Source: Leclercia sp. LSNIH1 (GTDB lineage Bacteria > Pseudomonadota > Gammaproteobacteria > Enterobacterales > Enterobacteriaceae). From it: a stretch of DNA of 64,000 nucleotides. This document shows, in pieces, positions 52,644 through 62,267 of the stretch. The notes below the pieces were generated by a model that ran no database searches, was not told the DNA's origin, and saw nothing but the letters and a program-made list of their open reading frames with translations. The position numbers were made by a program, and so were the translations under genes. Each line of letters starts with the position of its first letter. The stretch's first letter is position 1. The stretch spans positions 1,860,001-1,924,000 of the forward strand of contig NZ_CP026167.1 of the NCBI RefSeq assembly GCF_002902985.1. The letters are read 5' to 3'.

Positions 52644-54191
52644 TTAGCCGTTCAGCGCGGAACCGGGCGTCGCAGAGGTCACATACTCTGCGGACACGGG
52701 ATTCCACAGCTCGTCATAGGAATAGCCCGTGAGGTCTTCCACGACATGGCGAGCCTCGGGCGTGACATCCTGTTTGCGGCCATGTGCCTTCAGGCGTTCA
52801 ATTTCATCTACAAAGATCTTGTGCGTGCGCTTGTTCAGATGGAAGGTGAGCGCCTGCCACAGGGCAATAATCAGCAGACCGGCGGTACCCACAAACAGCA
52901 GCAGGGCGATGGTGTTGATGGCTTCCTGTGGCTGAACCTGGCTCCCTTTCACGAAGCCGCCGCTCTGCAGGAACAGACCCACCGCAAAGGTCGCAATGGC
53001 GACCGTAGTCTTACGGGAGAAGGTCATTACCGCCGCAAACAGCCCTTCACGACGCTGACGCGTGATCATTTCGTCGATATCCGGAATAAACGGGAAGACG
53101 TTCCACGGGGTAAATTCCAGCACGCAGCGGCCCACCTGATAAACCCCGGCGAGGATCACCAGCAGCATCACTTTGTGGTCTGTCGGGAACTGATAGACCA
53201 GGAAGAACCCGCCGAGACAGAGCAGCATGACAGAGTAAGCAAAGACATAAAGACGTGACGGGCCATATTTGATGATTGCCACGCCTGCCGCCAGCGTAAC
53301 CGGCAACCCGACGATGCTCATAGAGAGCAGGGAGCCCGCCAGCGAGGAGGAAACGCTCAGACAGTAGACGCAGAAGAAGACGAAAACCGTGTTGTAAACA
53401 TCCTTGGCGGTAAAGGAGAAAAGATAGATGGCGAGGTGTTTACGGAACGCGCGAACCTTCAGCGTTGAAGCGTACTCCTTAAACAGATTGCCTACGGCGG
53501 CGAGTTGCTCAGCGGCTGTTTTTGCCTGTGGCGCTTTTTTCATTTCTGCCAGCATTTCTGGGGTTAACTCTCGTTCCCATGTAACTTTCCAGGAGATAAA
53601 CACGCAGACGGTGAACAGCACGGCAAACACCACGCCGTTGATCAGATAAGCATCGGCATTGTGATCGCCCAGCCAGCCAATCAGCAGGCCTGGAATAAAG
53701 GTCGCGAGGAACGTTCCGGAGGCTGACAGGAACATACGGCAGGTGGAAAGTTTGGTACGGTCGTTAAAGTCTTTGGTCATTTCCGACGGCAGCGTTTCCC
53801 ATGGGATCAGCACCATTGCAGCAATGATTTCAAAGGCCAGATAGACGGCGAGATAGAACCAGAAATTCATCCCGTTCAGCCAGAGCAGAATATAAACCAG
53901 CATCAGCGGCGCACCGATCAGCAGAAAGAACCGCCGGCGACCAAATTTTTTGCCCAGGTAATTTTTATAAAAATGATCCGTAAAACTGCCCATAAACAGG
54001 CTGACGATCGCGTCGACAATACGGGCGATAGCGACGATAGAGGCTGCTTCAATCGGCGACAGACCGACAAAGGTGGTATAGAAGAAAAGCAGCCAGGCAC
54101 CAATAACGGTAAAAGCCCCGCCACCCATGATATCTGTCAGACCATAGCCGATACTGACAGGAATAGTGACTTTTCTCTTCTTAAGCGACAT
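52644..54191 (-). CDS. GPH-family hexuronide/glycoside-cation symporter
   Basis: A 515-residue, 12-helix transporter of the glycoside-pentoside-hexuronide:cation family (MelB/UidB type). Family marks: YGLTDIMGGGAFTVIGAWLLFFYTT at the N-terminus (read in two parts), RIVDAIVSLFMGSFTD (about 57-72) and a central cytoplasmic loop. The C-terminal tail of about 60 residues is long for the family. It is 14 bases downstream of uxaC on the same strand, so glucuronate or a glucuronide is the likely cargo. That is inference from context. Confidence 0.85.
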   Translation of the reverse strand: MSLKKRKVTIPVSIGYGLTDIMGGGAFTVIGAWLLFFYTTFVGLSPIEAASIVAIARIVDAIVSLFMGSFTDHFYKNYLGKKFGRRRFFLLIGAPLMLVYILLWLNGMNFWFYLAVYLAFEIIAAMVLIPWETLPSEMTKDFNDRTKLSTCRMFLSASGTFLATFIPGLLIGWLGDHNADAYLINGVVFAVLFTVCVFISWKVTWERELTPEMLAEMKKAPQAKTAAEQLAAVGNLFKEYASTLKVRAFRKHLAIYLFSFTAKDVYNTVFVFFCVYCLSVSSSLAGSLLSMSIVGLPVTLAAGVAIIKYGPSRLYVFAYSVMLLCLGGFFLVYQFPTDHKVMLLVILAGVYQVGRCVLEFTPWNVFPFIPDIDEMITRQRREGLFAAVMTFSRKTTVAIATFAVGLFLQSGGFVKGSQVQPQEAINTIALLLFVGTAGLLIIALWQALTFHLNKRTHKIFVDEIERLKAHGRKQDVTPEARHVVEDLTGYSYDELWNPVSAEYVTSATPGSALNG

Positions 54192-54205
54192 AGGTTATTC
54201 CTGCC

Positions 54206-55621
54206 TCAGGCTTGAGCAAAACAAAAATAGCGGCGTGCGTTTTCAACACAGATGCCGCGAATCATGGAAGCAAGGATCGCTTCATCTTTCGGGACTTCCC
54301 CTCTCTCTACCCAGCCGCCAATCAGATCGCAGAGGATCCGGCGGAAGTAATCGTGACGGGTATAGGAGACGAAGCTGCGGGAGTCGGTGAGCATGCCGAT
54401 AAAATTGGCCAGTAAACCCTGATCGGCCAGGGTGTTAAGCTGGCTAACCATGCCGCGGCGCGTATCGTTAAACCACCAGCCGGAACCAAATTGCAGCGGG
54501 GACTTCACGCCCTCTTCACCGCTCTGGAAATTGGCGAGGGTGGAGGCGACCACGTCGTTGTAGCTGGCGTTAAGGTTATAGAGGATCGTTTTTGGCAGAC
54601 CGTCGTTTTCAGCCATGGCATTGAGCAGGGCGTTCAGGCTCCCGGCGAGATGGGGCTGATCGCCAATTGAATCAAAACCGCTGTTAATGCCGACTTTGCG
54701 GAACATCGGCATGTTGTTGTTACGGATCGCACCGAAGTGAATCTGCATCGCCCAGCCGCGCTGTTTGTACATTCTGGCAAGCGCGACAAAAATGAGGCTA
54801 TCCCACGCCTGGCGTTCATTTTCCGTCAGCGTTTCACCCGCCAGTCGGCGTTGGAACAGCGCGGCTTGCGCGGTTTCATCGAGACAGCAATAGTGCACTG
54901 CCAGCGGCCCGTGATCGGAAATTCGGCAGCCCACGGAGTGGAAGAAATCAATGCGTGACGCCAGTGCAGCCAGGAAGTGTTCGAGTGACGCGATCGATAT
55001 GTCTGTTTTCTGCGCCAGCCGTTCGACAAAGGTCAGGAAGCGATCCGGGTCCGTATCGAACAGTTCATCCGGGCGGAAGGTGGGCAGGACGAGAGTGGCA
55101 AAATCGCTCTGCGCTGCCAGTTGCTGATGGTAGTGCAGATCGTCAAGCGGGCCATCGGTAGTGCACAGCGCTTCAACGTTAGAGCGGCGAATTAATGCCT
55201 GGGGTAAAAAATCACTGCCACGTAACTGTTCATTACAGCGGCGCATAATTTCACGCCAGTTTTTGCTGTTGAGGGTGTCGTCGATATTAAAATAGTGCTT
55301 CAGTTCGAGATGGGTCCAGTGGTAAAGCGGATTGCCAAAACTGGCTTCAACGGTTTGCGCCCAGGCTTCGAATTTTTCTTCCGCACTGGCATTACCGGTA
55401 ATTTTCCGTTCAGGGATCCCATTCGTGCGCATGGCACGCCATTTGTAATGATCGCCCTCCAGCCATAGCTGAGTCATATCGGTAAAGGGTTTATTTTCCC
55501 ATATCGCTTTTGCATCAAGATGACAATGATAATCAATAATGGGTAGCGATTTTGCCAGTTCAGAATATAGCTTCTGCCCTGTGATGTTGTTGATCATAAA
55601 GATATTATTAATCAGTGACAT
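54206..55621 (-). CDS. uxaC: Uronate isomerase (glucuronate isomerase)
   Basis: A 471-residue amidohydrolase-superfamily enzyme isomerising D-glucuronate to D-fructuronate and D-galacturonate to D-tagaturonate. The metal motif is HCH at His32-His34 (IIDYHCHLDAKAIW), with later blocks ALCTTDGP and FIGMLTDSRSF. E. coli UxaC has 470 residues. ATG follows CGGAGA. First gene of a two-gene operon with the GPH transporter, divergent from uxuA. Confidence 0.95.
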   Translation of the reverse strand: MSLINNIFMINNITGQKLYSELAKSLPIIDYHCHLDAKAIWENKPFTDMTQLWLEGDHYKWRAMRTNGIPERKITGNASAEEKFEAWAQTVEASFGNPLYHWTHLELKHYFNIDDTLNSKNWREIMRRCNEQLRGSDFLPQALIRRSNVEALCTTDGPLDDLHYHQQLAAQSDFATLVLPTFRPDELFDTDPDRFLTFVERLAQKTDISIASLEHFLAALASRIDFFHSVGCRISDHGPLAVHYCCLDETAQAALFQRRLAGETLTENERQAWDSLIFVALARMYKQRGWAMQIHFGAIRNNNMPMFRKVGINSGFDSIGDQPHLAGSLNALLNAMAENDGLPKTILYNLNASYNDVVASTLANFQSGEEGVKSPLQFGSGWWFNDTRRGMVSQLNTLADQGLLANFIGMLTDSRSFVSYTRHDYFRRILCDLIGGWVERGEVPKDEAILASMIRGICVENARRYFCFAQA

Positions 55622-55741
55622 AAAGTCTCCGTGAGCGCAGTTTTTTATAACCTAAACACCGCCCTTTTTGGCCGAAGCAGGCCAACGGCGCATGTTTTAT
55701 GCCATAAACATTAAACCTCTCACGGATTACAAGTCTACTGC

Positions 55742-55753
55742 CATACAAGTATA
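55742..55753. promoter_or_regulatory. Candidate operator on the uxaC side
   Basis: CATACAAGTATA, two bases different from the perfect palindrome at 56027-56038. A shared hexuronate regulator (UxuR/ExuR type) is plausible. Confidence 0.45.
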
Positions 55754-55763
55754 AATAAAAAAG

Positions 55764-55779
55764 TGTGACTCATATCATA
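55764..55779. promoter_or_regulatory. CRP-like site between uxaC and uxuA
   Basis: TGTGA-N6-TCATA, a good left half and a one-mismatch right half. Hexuronate genes are typically under catabolite control. Confidence 0.5.
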
Positions 55780-56026
55780 GTCATCAAATGTTATTTATTT
55801 GTTCTTTTTGGAGAGGGTTGTGTTTATTTGTGCATTACTGAATGTAAATAGCAGAATATATATTACATAATGCTTTTCTTATTAAAATCTTTCACAAAAT
55901 AACAACCTTTCCTGCAAGGGTTATTTCTTCTAACGGGGAGGCAGGCTTCCACCGCGTTGCAGGGTAAAAGAGACGTTATTTTTCCGGCGAGGCTTGATCT
56001 CATAAAAATTACTGAATATGCTTTTT

Positions 56027-56038
56027 CATACTAGTATG
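56027..56038. promoter_or_regulatory. Candidate operator on the uxuA side
   Basis: CATACTAGTATG, a perfect 12-base palindrome 47 bases before the uxuA ATG, overlapping the expected core promoter. Confidence 0.5.
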
Positions 56039-56084
56039 GTACTTATTCAGAACGCGAAAACGTAACGACACAGGTGGAAGCAAA

Positions 56085-57158
<1,074 letters not shown>

Positions 57159-57190
57159 CTGAAAAGCGTGCTCACCTGGTGACGGCATTT

Positions 57191-57222
57191 CATGCTTGTC
57201 TGTTTTTGAACAGACAAGCATG
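57191..57222. repeat. Perfect 12-bp inverted repeat after uxuA
   Basis: CATGCTTGTCTG and CAGACAAGCATG around an 8-base loop (TTTTTGAA), 32 bases after the uxuA stop and before the convergent GH15 gene. No T tract follows on the plus strand. It may be a transcript-end stabiliser or a terminator that lacks the usual tail. Confidence 0.75.
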
Positions 57223-57268
57223 ATGACAGACCGTTATCCAGGGCGCTGGCGTACCACTTCCGCTCTCG

Positions 57269-59071
57269 CTATTTATCCTTCCGGCGATCGCTGATGGCCT
57301 GCGCCGCGCAGATCAGCGCCAGATGGCTTAACCCCTGGGGCATGTTGCCAACCCATTCGCCGGTGCGGGTATCGAACATCTCATTAAAGGTTTCGACATT
57401 GCCGCGATGGCACAGGGTATTGAGAATTTCATCCATGTTCGCTTCCGCCAGCGCCGGTTCACCCATGGAGGCCCAGGCTTCAGCCAGCCAGAAGGCGCAG
57501 GCGATAAAGGTGCTCTCCTCCTGCTCAACGCCGCTGTAGCGGTAGATCATTGCGCTGTTATGGCCCAGTTCGCGATAGATCGCCTCATAGGTGAGCTTCA
57601 TGCGCTTCGGGTTGACCTTCACACCGTAGCGTGACACCAGGGTGAGTGACGCATCAAGCAGTCCACCATCGCCGCTGTAAAAGCAGTAAGACTGATGGGT
57701 TTCGGACCAGCAGTGCTCTTCAATCCAGTCGCGGATCCTGTCCCGCTCCCGCGCCCAGCGCGCTTTCCATGTGGGTTCGATATGGCTGCCCTCCGCCAGT
57801 ACCACGGCGCAGTCCAGCGCCAGCCAGCAGGACATTTTTGAGTGGGTATAGTGCCGCTCTTCCGGCAGTTCCCAGATCCCCGAATCCTTCATGCGCCAGC
57901 GATCGGCGCACTGATTGGCAAGATGGCCTAAAAAGCGCGACGTGCCCGTATCCAGAATATGGCCCGCCTCGACGAACAGTTTTGCCACCCCCAGCATATC
58001 GCCATACATGCTCAGCTGGCGCTGGGTTCGGGCGTTATTGCCCAGGCGTACCGGCTGCGAATCCCGGTAGCCCTGGAGCTCCGCGTACTTCTCTTCCGGC
58101 ACCAGCTCGCCGTCGAGGGTGTAGCAGGCCCGCATCTCCGGGCCGTGTTTGATGATGGTTTTCGACAGCCAGGAGAAGGCCGCCTTACACTCTTCAAGGG
58201 TGCCAAGATAGGTAAAGGCTTTGATGATCAGGCAGGCATCGCGCACCCAGGCAAAACGGTAATCATAGTTTTTACTGCCACCGGGCCCCTCCGGCAGAGA
58301 GGTGGTGGCCGCCGCCGCCAGCGCGCCGGTAGGAGAGTACCAGAGGAACTTCAGCGCCAGCGCGGAGCGGATAACGTGATCTTTGTACAGGCCATCATAT
58401 TTCAGCCCCTTCACCCAGTCCTGCCACGCGGTGTGGCTGGTCTCAATGCGATTATCAATCGCCTGGATGTCCGGCACCGCCAGCGGCTCATTCAGGGTCA
58501 CCAGCAGGGCGACCACCTCCCGGCTCCCTTTCTTCAGGACGATTTCCGCCTCGATCTCTTCATCATCGGCATGGGTAATGACCACGTTTTCACTGGTGTG
58601 CAGCATCGCCATCAGGTCGCCAATATGATAAACGCTGCCCTTAAAGGTATCGGAGCGCCAGGGCGAGCGGGTTTCGATCATCGTTCCGAACCGCAGATGA
58701 AGCCTGAACGTCACGGTGCCGCGCAGGCCTTCCAGACGGCGTGCCAGCTCACTCCAGGGCAGGCGGCCCGCCAGAGTACTGTTAATGGATTCGGTTAACA
58801 GAACCGTGCCGCCTTTCGTCTTATAGCGAGTTTCCAGAATGTTGCTGTCATCGCGATAGGCGCGCGAGACGGTGTATTCATCCGCAGGTGTCAGGCTGAA
58901 AAAACCACCGATGTTGGGATCCAGTAACCGGTCGAAGAGAGGCGGGGAATCGAGATTGGGCGCGCCCCACCAGTCGATCGAGCCATCCGGGGCGATGAGC
59001 GCTACCGAGCGTCCTTCGCCGATAGCAGCATAGTCCCCGAGGCCAACGAACCCGTTATCACGTTGGGGCAT
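57269..59071 (-). CDS. Glycoside hydrolase family 15 (glucoamylase/trehalase-like) protein
   Basis: About 600 residues if started at MPQRDNGFVGLGDY. An N-terminal beta-sandwich (IGEGRSVALIAPDGSIDWWGAP) precedes an (alpha/alpha)6 catalytic domain with YRFAWVRDACL, DSGIWELPEERHYTHSK (probable catalytic Glu) and EESTFIACAFWLAEAW (second Glu region). Family members hydrolyse alpha-glucosides including trehalose; the substrate here is unproven. The start is uncertain: no good ribosome site precedes this ATG, and the frame stays open to an ATG at 59212, with a possible TTG start after AAGGGA between them. Confidence 0.82.
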   Translation of the reverse strand: MPQRDNGFVGLGDYAAIGEGRSVALIAPDGSIDWWGAPNLDSPPLFDRLLDPNIGGFFSLTPADEYTVSRAYRDDSNILETRYKTKGGTVLLTESINSTLAGRLPWSELARRLEGLRGTVTFRLHLRFGTMIETRSPWRSDTFKGSVYHIGDLMAMLHTSENVVITHADDEEIEAEIVLKKGSREVVALLVTLNEPLAVPDIQAIDNRIETSHTAWQDWVKGLKYDGLYKDHVIRSALALKFLWYSPTGALAAAATTSLPEGPGGSKNYDYRFAWVRDACLIIKAFTYLGTLEECKAAFSWLSKTIIKHGPEMRACYTLDGELVPEEKYAELQGYRDSQPVRLGNNARTQRQLSMYGDMLGVAKLFVEAGHILDTGTSRFLGHLANQCADRWRMKDSGIWELPEERHYTHSKMSCWLALDCAVVLAEGSHIEPTWKARWARERDRIRDWIEEHCWSETHQSYCFYSGDGGLLDASLTLVSRYGVKVNPKRMKLTYEAIYRELGHNSAMIYRYSGVEQEESTFIACAFWLAEAWASMGEPALAEANMDEILNTLCHRGNVETFNEMFDTRTGEWVGNMPQGLSHLALICAAQAISDRRKDK

Positions 59072-59242
59072 GTCGTATTTCGCATTTTTCAAATGAGCGA
59101 TCCCTTTTCTTTGATGAACATAAAGCCTGGCATAATGCGATGAAAATCGCGCTTTCACCGATGCAGTATGTCCCTCTTCGCGTACACCTCTTTCACCAAG
59201 GCACTCCGCCATGATCTCAGGCCGTTAGCATTCATCGTCCTC

Positions 59243-59581
59243 TCAATAATAGTGGAGTCGCCATGCCGCCAGGACCAGCACCACGAGGTTGAGGATCACG
59301 CTTAACATAAACCAGGTTTTGAAAGGCTGCTTTTGGGTTTTATGGCGAAACAGCTGCTGGCCAAAGATCGCTCCCGGCCACCCTCCGACTACCCCGCAGA
59401 TCAGCAAGGTCGACTCCGGAACCCGGCGCCAGGCTTTGCGGGCCGCGATTTTGTCGGCGCCGTAGATCATAAACGTCAGCGCGCTGGCGAGCAGAAACCA
59501 CATCGCAAAAGGGTGAGGGGACAAGGCGCTGCCCGCAGCGACCAGGGCCAAAAGGAGATAACAGAGGACATTGAGGTTCAT
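59243..59581 (-). CDS. DUF1294 membrane protein
   Basis: A 112-residue protein with three or four hydrophobic segments and the DUF1294 signature: YGADKIAARKAWRRVPE (about 40-56), GVVGGWPGAIFGQQLFRHKT and FKTWFML. The function is unknown; in some bacteria the domain is fused to cold-shock domains. It lies 31 bases upstream of the longest reading of the GH15 gene on the same strand. Confidence 0.85.
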   Translation of the reverse strand: MNLNVLCYLLLALVAAGSALSPHPFAMWFLLASALTFMIYGADKIAARKAWRRVPESTLLICGVVGGWPGAIFGQQLFRHKTQKQPFKTWFMLSVILNLVVLVLAAWRLHYY

Positions 59582-60003
59582 GGGAGGCAGTATCAGTCAT
59601 CAATCCGAAGGGCGATGATACGCGATCCTGCCGGGAGTGTAACCGGGCTAGCCGGTTAACCGTTTGGCAAAACAGATGGCCTCGTCGCGCCCGATATAGG
59701 GGCCAAAGTGGCTTTTCCACTGCTGCCGGTATCGCTGCAAGCTCCGCGGAGAGCTGTTCAATAAGCGTCTGAGAGTCGGTAGAGGCGTACAGGATTTTTC
59801 TTTTGTTATCATTTTGCAGTAGCGGCAACAGGCTCGGCGAATAACCGTCAAACTATGTTTGAGCGCAGGTAAATTTAATTTGTGATGAGAATATCTTATT
59901 TGCAATAAATTCATTTTATTTATACATAACCTTGTTTTATATCAAACTCTTTGAAATATGCGTGAATTATTTTAGCTAAATACATAATCGCAACTTGAAT
60001 AAT
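59582..60003. other. Gap between the DUF1294 gene and the Cys-rich secreted protein
   Basis: 422 bases that turn strongly AT-rich after about 59850. The first part contains a possible frameshifted small frame (59648-59828, minus strand). The AT-rich part probably holds the promoter of the secreted protein. The change of base composition suggests a junction of acquired DNA. Confidence 0.5.
59648..59828 (-). pseudogene. Possible frameshifted small gene
   Basis: One minus-strand frame from 59828 begins with a protein-like stretch (KILYASTDSQTLIEQLSAEL). The neighbouring frame finishes with another (SHFGPYIGRDEAICFAKRL) before a stop at 59648. A single indel would join them into a protein of about 60 residues. 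I do not recognise the family, and both stretches could be chance. Confidence 0.2.
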
Positions 60004-60300
60004 ATGAAAAATAAAAAATTACTAATAATGATGTTTACTGCATGTGCTTTTTTTATGGCGGGTAATGCAGTAGCAAAAGGTAATGCGATCTCTGATACTT
60101 CGGTTAAAAAAAAGATTATTGCTGAATCAATCGCTTCGTATCCTGGGGTATGTGCCTGTCCTTTTAATCAGGCGAGAAATGGAAGTGCATGCGGCAGACG
60201 CAGTGCGTGGAGCAAAGCAGGAGGGTATTCACCGATTTGCTACGAAAAAGAAGTCACTGCCGATATGGTTAAGCGTTGGCGTGAACAAAATCAGATCTAA
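60004..60300 (+). CDS. Small secreted cysteine-containing protein
   Basis: A 98-residue protein with a signal peptide (hydrophobic core LLIMMFTACAFFMAG, cleavage near AVA at 22-24). The mature part carries four cysteines (50, 52, 63, 79) in the pattern YPGVCACPFN-x6-SACGRRSAWS-x5-SPICY. I recall this C-x-C-P ... CG-x-RSA ... CY pattern from small periplasmic proteins and nuclease tails, but its function is not known to me. I prefer the ATG at 60004; a TTG three codons upstream is also in frame. The gene lies in an AT-rich patch and converges on the DUF262 gene. Confidence 0.75.
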   Translation: MKNKKLLIMMFTACAFFMAGNAVAKGNAISDTSVKKKIIAESIASYPGVCACPFNQARNGSACGRRSAWSKAGGYSPICYEKEVTADMVKRWREQNQI

Positions 60301-60376
60301 CGTTGCTTCCTGAATTTAAATCACTGTTCTTGATACGCTTAGACATTCGAATGCCTGTTTCCCCTTAAACTGAAAT

Positions 60377-60399
60377 GGCGGCGGCATTATGCCACCGCC
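60377..60399 (-). terminator. Hairpin after the DUF262 gene
   Basis: GGCGG/CCGCC and GGCAT/ATGCC form a stem with one mismatch, 12 bases after the stop on the minus strand, followed by ATTTCAG. Probably a terminator. Confidence 0.45.
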
Positions 60400-60410
60400 T
60401 TCCACACTGC

Positions 60411-62096
60411 TTACTCTTCGTCCTCCAGTAATCCCATTTCGGCGATACGTTCCTGGATCAACTGTTTGCGTTTCTCAATAAAGCGCCGGTAATTTTCCAG
60501 CTTCCATAAGGTCCTGGGGCTGCGGGGGATACAGTGCAGATCCAAAAATTCCGGGGATTGATCTTTTAGCCATGTATCGAGGGACTGGGCTCCTTTGTCG
60601 CCTGCGCCATTCTGATGGGCAGGTAACAGCATACAGTTCGCCAACTGGTCGATTTCCCAGTTTTCGTAGACACGTACCATACGGCCAGTTTCTTCATTTA
60701 AAATCTTCTCTTCTTTTAGCAGGCTACGGGCAAAAATGTGGTCAATCTGCGGTTCATGCTGAAAGCCTGAAGATTTGTATTCTCCGCCATACCACAAGTT
60801 AAACAGCAGGTGGATGTGCCCGCTACCGTAGCCGCACCAACCGAAGAGGCGCTCTTCGGTTAAATGCAGGCTACGATTGGCCGAAACGATCGCCGCACGG
60901 ATCTTTTTCAGATCGAAGCTCTCCTGGTCGTCGATCACTTTTACCAGCTTATCTATAATGCCATCTGGCTGACCAGAAAAAACGCCATTCAGCAGAGCAG
61001 GCACCAGATACTGCTTTAATGCTTGCGATCTCGCTAATTTCCCCGGGAAGTGATATTGCAGATATACTAAGGGAATCAGTGCATTATAAGAGGTGAGTGC
61101 TTTGCCGGATCGAATATAGGTTTTACTGACAATCTCATCTTTCACAAACATAAGCGCTTTGGCGATAGCTGGCCAGTTTTCACTGATCTGGTTACGCACA
61201 TTATCATCACGCAGTTTATCCACATCATATTTGGCACCAAAGCCCAGCAGCGTGGTGCTAAGTTTAATCAGAAAATCGCGGGAGAAGTTGAAGCGGCCGC
61301 TATCATTAATCTTCTCCAGAAAGTCTTCAAAGATAACGTCAGCGTCAGACCACTCGGTGGAGAGCAGCGTAAACATTAGATCTGATTTGCTTAACCTTGT
61401 ACCGCCTGAGTTCGCCCGAATAAAGACCTCAACCACATCGTCAAAATCAAGTTCGCTGTCGTCTTCGCTGCTGTCAATCACGTGATAAAGCAACTTACCT
61501 TCATTACTAAACTCTTTACCTGCACGACTAATATTGATTGTCGCCTGTTCTCGCTCTTTCGCGCTTAGTTCCAGCTTTTCTTCTTCAATGCGCTGGCTGA
61601 GAATCTGTTCGGGTAATTTTTTGGTGTAGACAATGTCTGACATGACCATCCATGGCCAGGAGCTTGTGGCGGCATCCTGAAACTCAAACTGATAGCGAAT
61701 TTCTTCATTGCTTGTCGATGTACCACTCAGCACATTGAAATGGAGTACTTTACCGTCAATGCTACCTTTCAACGCCAGATAAAAACTTTGTAAGCGCTGC
61801 TGGCCGTCCAGAACCAGCCATTTCGACTTCGTTTTGCCGTGATGATAGTGATCTTTTAAATCGACCTTGCCGTCGTTGAAATTCTCTATAAATTTACGGT
61901 GCTTAATTTCTTCGCGGGTTTTCCAGAACAGCAGGGAGGAGAGGGGATATTGCCGCATGACAGAGTCGAACAGGCGGGCTATTTGATCGGTATTCCAGAC
62001 AAACTGTCGCTGAATATTTGGCAACCAAAGCCCGCCACCATCGGCTTCGTTATTATTAATTTCCTGAATCATCGCCTTGATTGATTTACTGGGCAT
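60411..62096 (-). CDS. DUF262/HNH protein (stand-alone GmrSD-like)
   Basis: 561 residues. The N-terminal DUF262 (ParB/sulfiredoxin-like NTPase) has LPNIQRQFVWNTDQIARLFDSV (about 25-46, in parts), DGQQR (97-101) and FIRANSGGTRLSKSDL (225-240). The C-terminal DUF1524-like HNH nuclease has EPQIDHIFARSLL (His453), QLANCMLLP (Asn487) and NGAGDKG. The GmrSD family includes type IV restriction enzymes that cut modified phage DNA, so a defence role is plausible. No partner methylase, helicase or integrase is beside it. The start at 62096 follows AAGGAAGAG; upstream codons lack support. Confidence 0.85.
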   Translation of the reverse strand: MPSKSIKAMIQEINNNEADGGGLWLPNIQRQFVWNTDQIARLFDSVMRQYPLSSLLFWKTREEIKHRKFIENFNDGKVDLKDHYHHGKTKSKWLVLDGQQRLQSFYLALKGSIDGKVLHFNVLSGTSTSNEEIRYQFEFQDAATSSWPWMVMSDIVYTKKLPEQILSQRIEEEKLELSAKEREQATINISRAGKEFSNEGKLLYHVIDSSEDDSELDFDDVVEVFIRANSGGTRLSKSDLMFTLLSTEWSDADVIFEDFLEKINDSGRFNFSRDFLIKLSTTLLGFGAKYDVDKLRDDNVRNQISENWPAIAKALMFVKDEIVSKTYIRSGKALTSYNALIPLVYLQYHFPGKLARSQALKQYLVPALLNGVFSGQPDGIIDKLVKVIDDQESFDLKKIRAAIVSANRSLHLTEERLFGWCGYGSGHIHLLFNLWYGGEYKSSGFQHEPQIDHIFARSLLKEEKILNEETGRMVRVYENWEIDQLANCMLLPAHQNGAGDKGAQSLDTWLKDQSPEFLDLHCIPRSPRTLWKLENYRRFIEKRKQLIQERIAEMGLLEDEE

Positions 62097-62267
62097 TGCA
62101 CTCTTCCTTGTCGTTGCGCACACGAATGCGGCATTGAATTTGGCTTAAGGGTATCAAGGGGCATTATCGGCAACGGGAAGATAATATTTAGCGTGAAGGC
62201 AGAAAAACGTTCTCAGTGTCAGAGGGCAAGCAATAATTTATCTGCATCTTTTACTTTGAGCAAACCG
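62097..62267. other. Gap upstream of the DUF262 gene
   Basis: 171 bases between the DUF262 start and the 3' end of the diguanylate cyclase gene. It should hold the DUF262 promoter. Nothing else recognised. Confidence 0.4.

Larger units (their letters stand above)
55622..56084. promoter_or_regulatory. Divergent uxaC / uxuA control region
   Basis: 463 AT-rich bases with no gene. It contains a CRP-like site and two related palindromes, one about 120 bases before uxaC and one 47 bases before uxuA. No regulator gene is adjacent. Confidence 0.7.

Noticed and set aside
57959..58798. 279-codon plus-strand frame opposite the GH15 gene
   Set aside because: Antisense shadow of a conserved catalytic domain; low-complexity composition rich in Arg, Gln and His.
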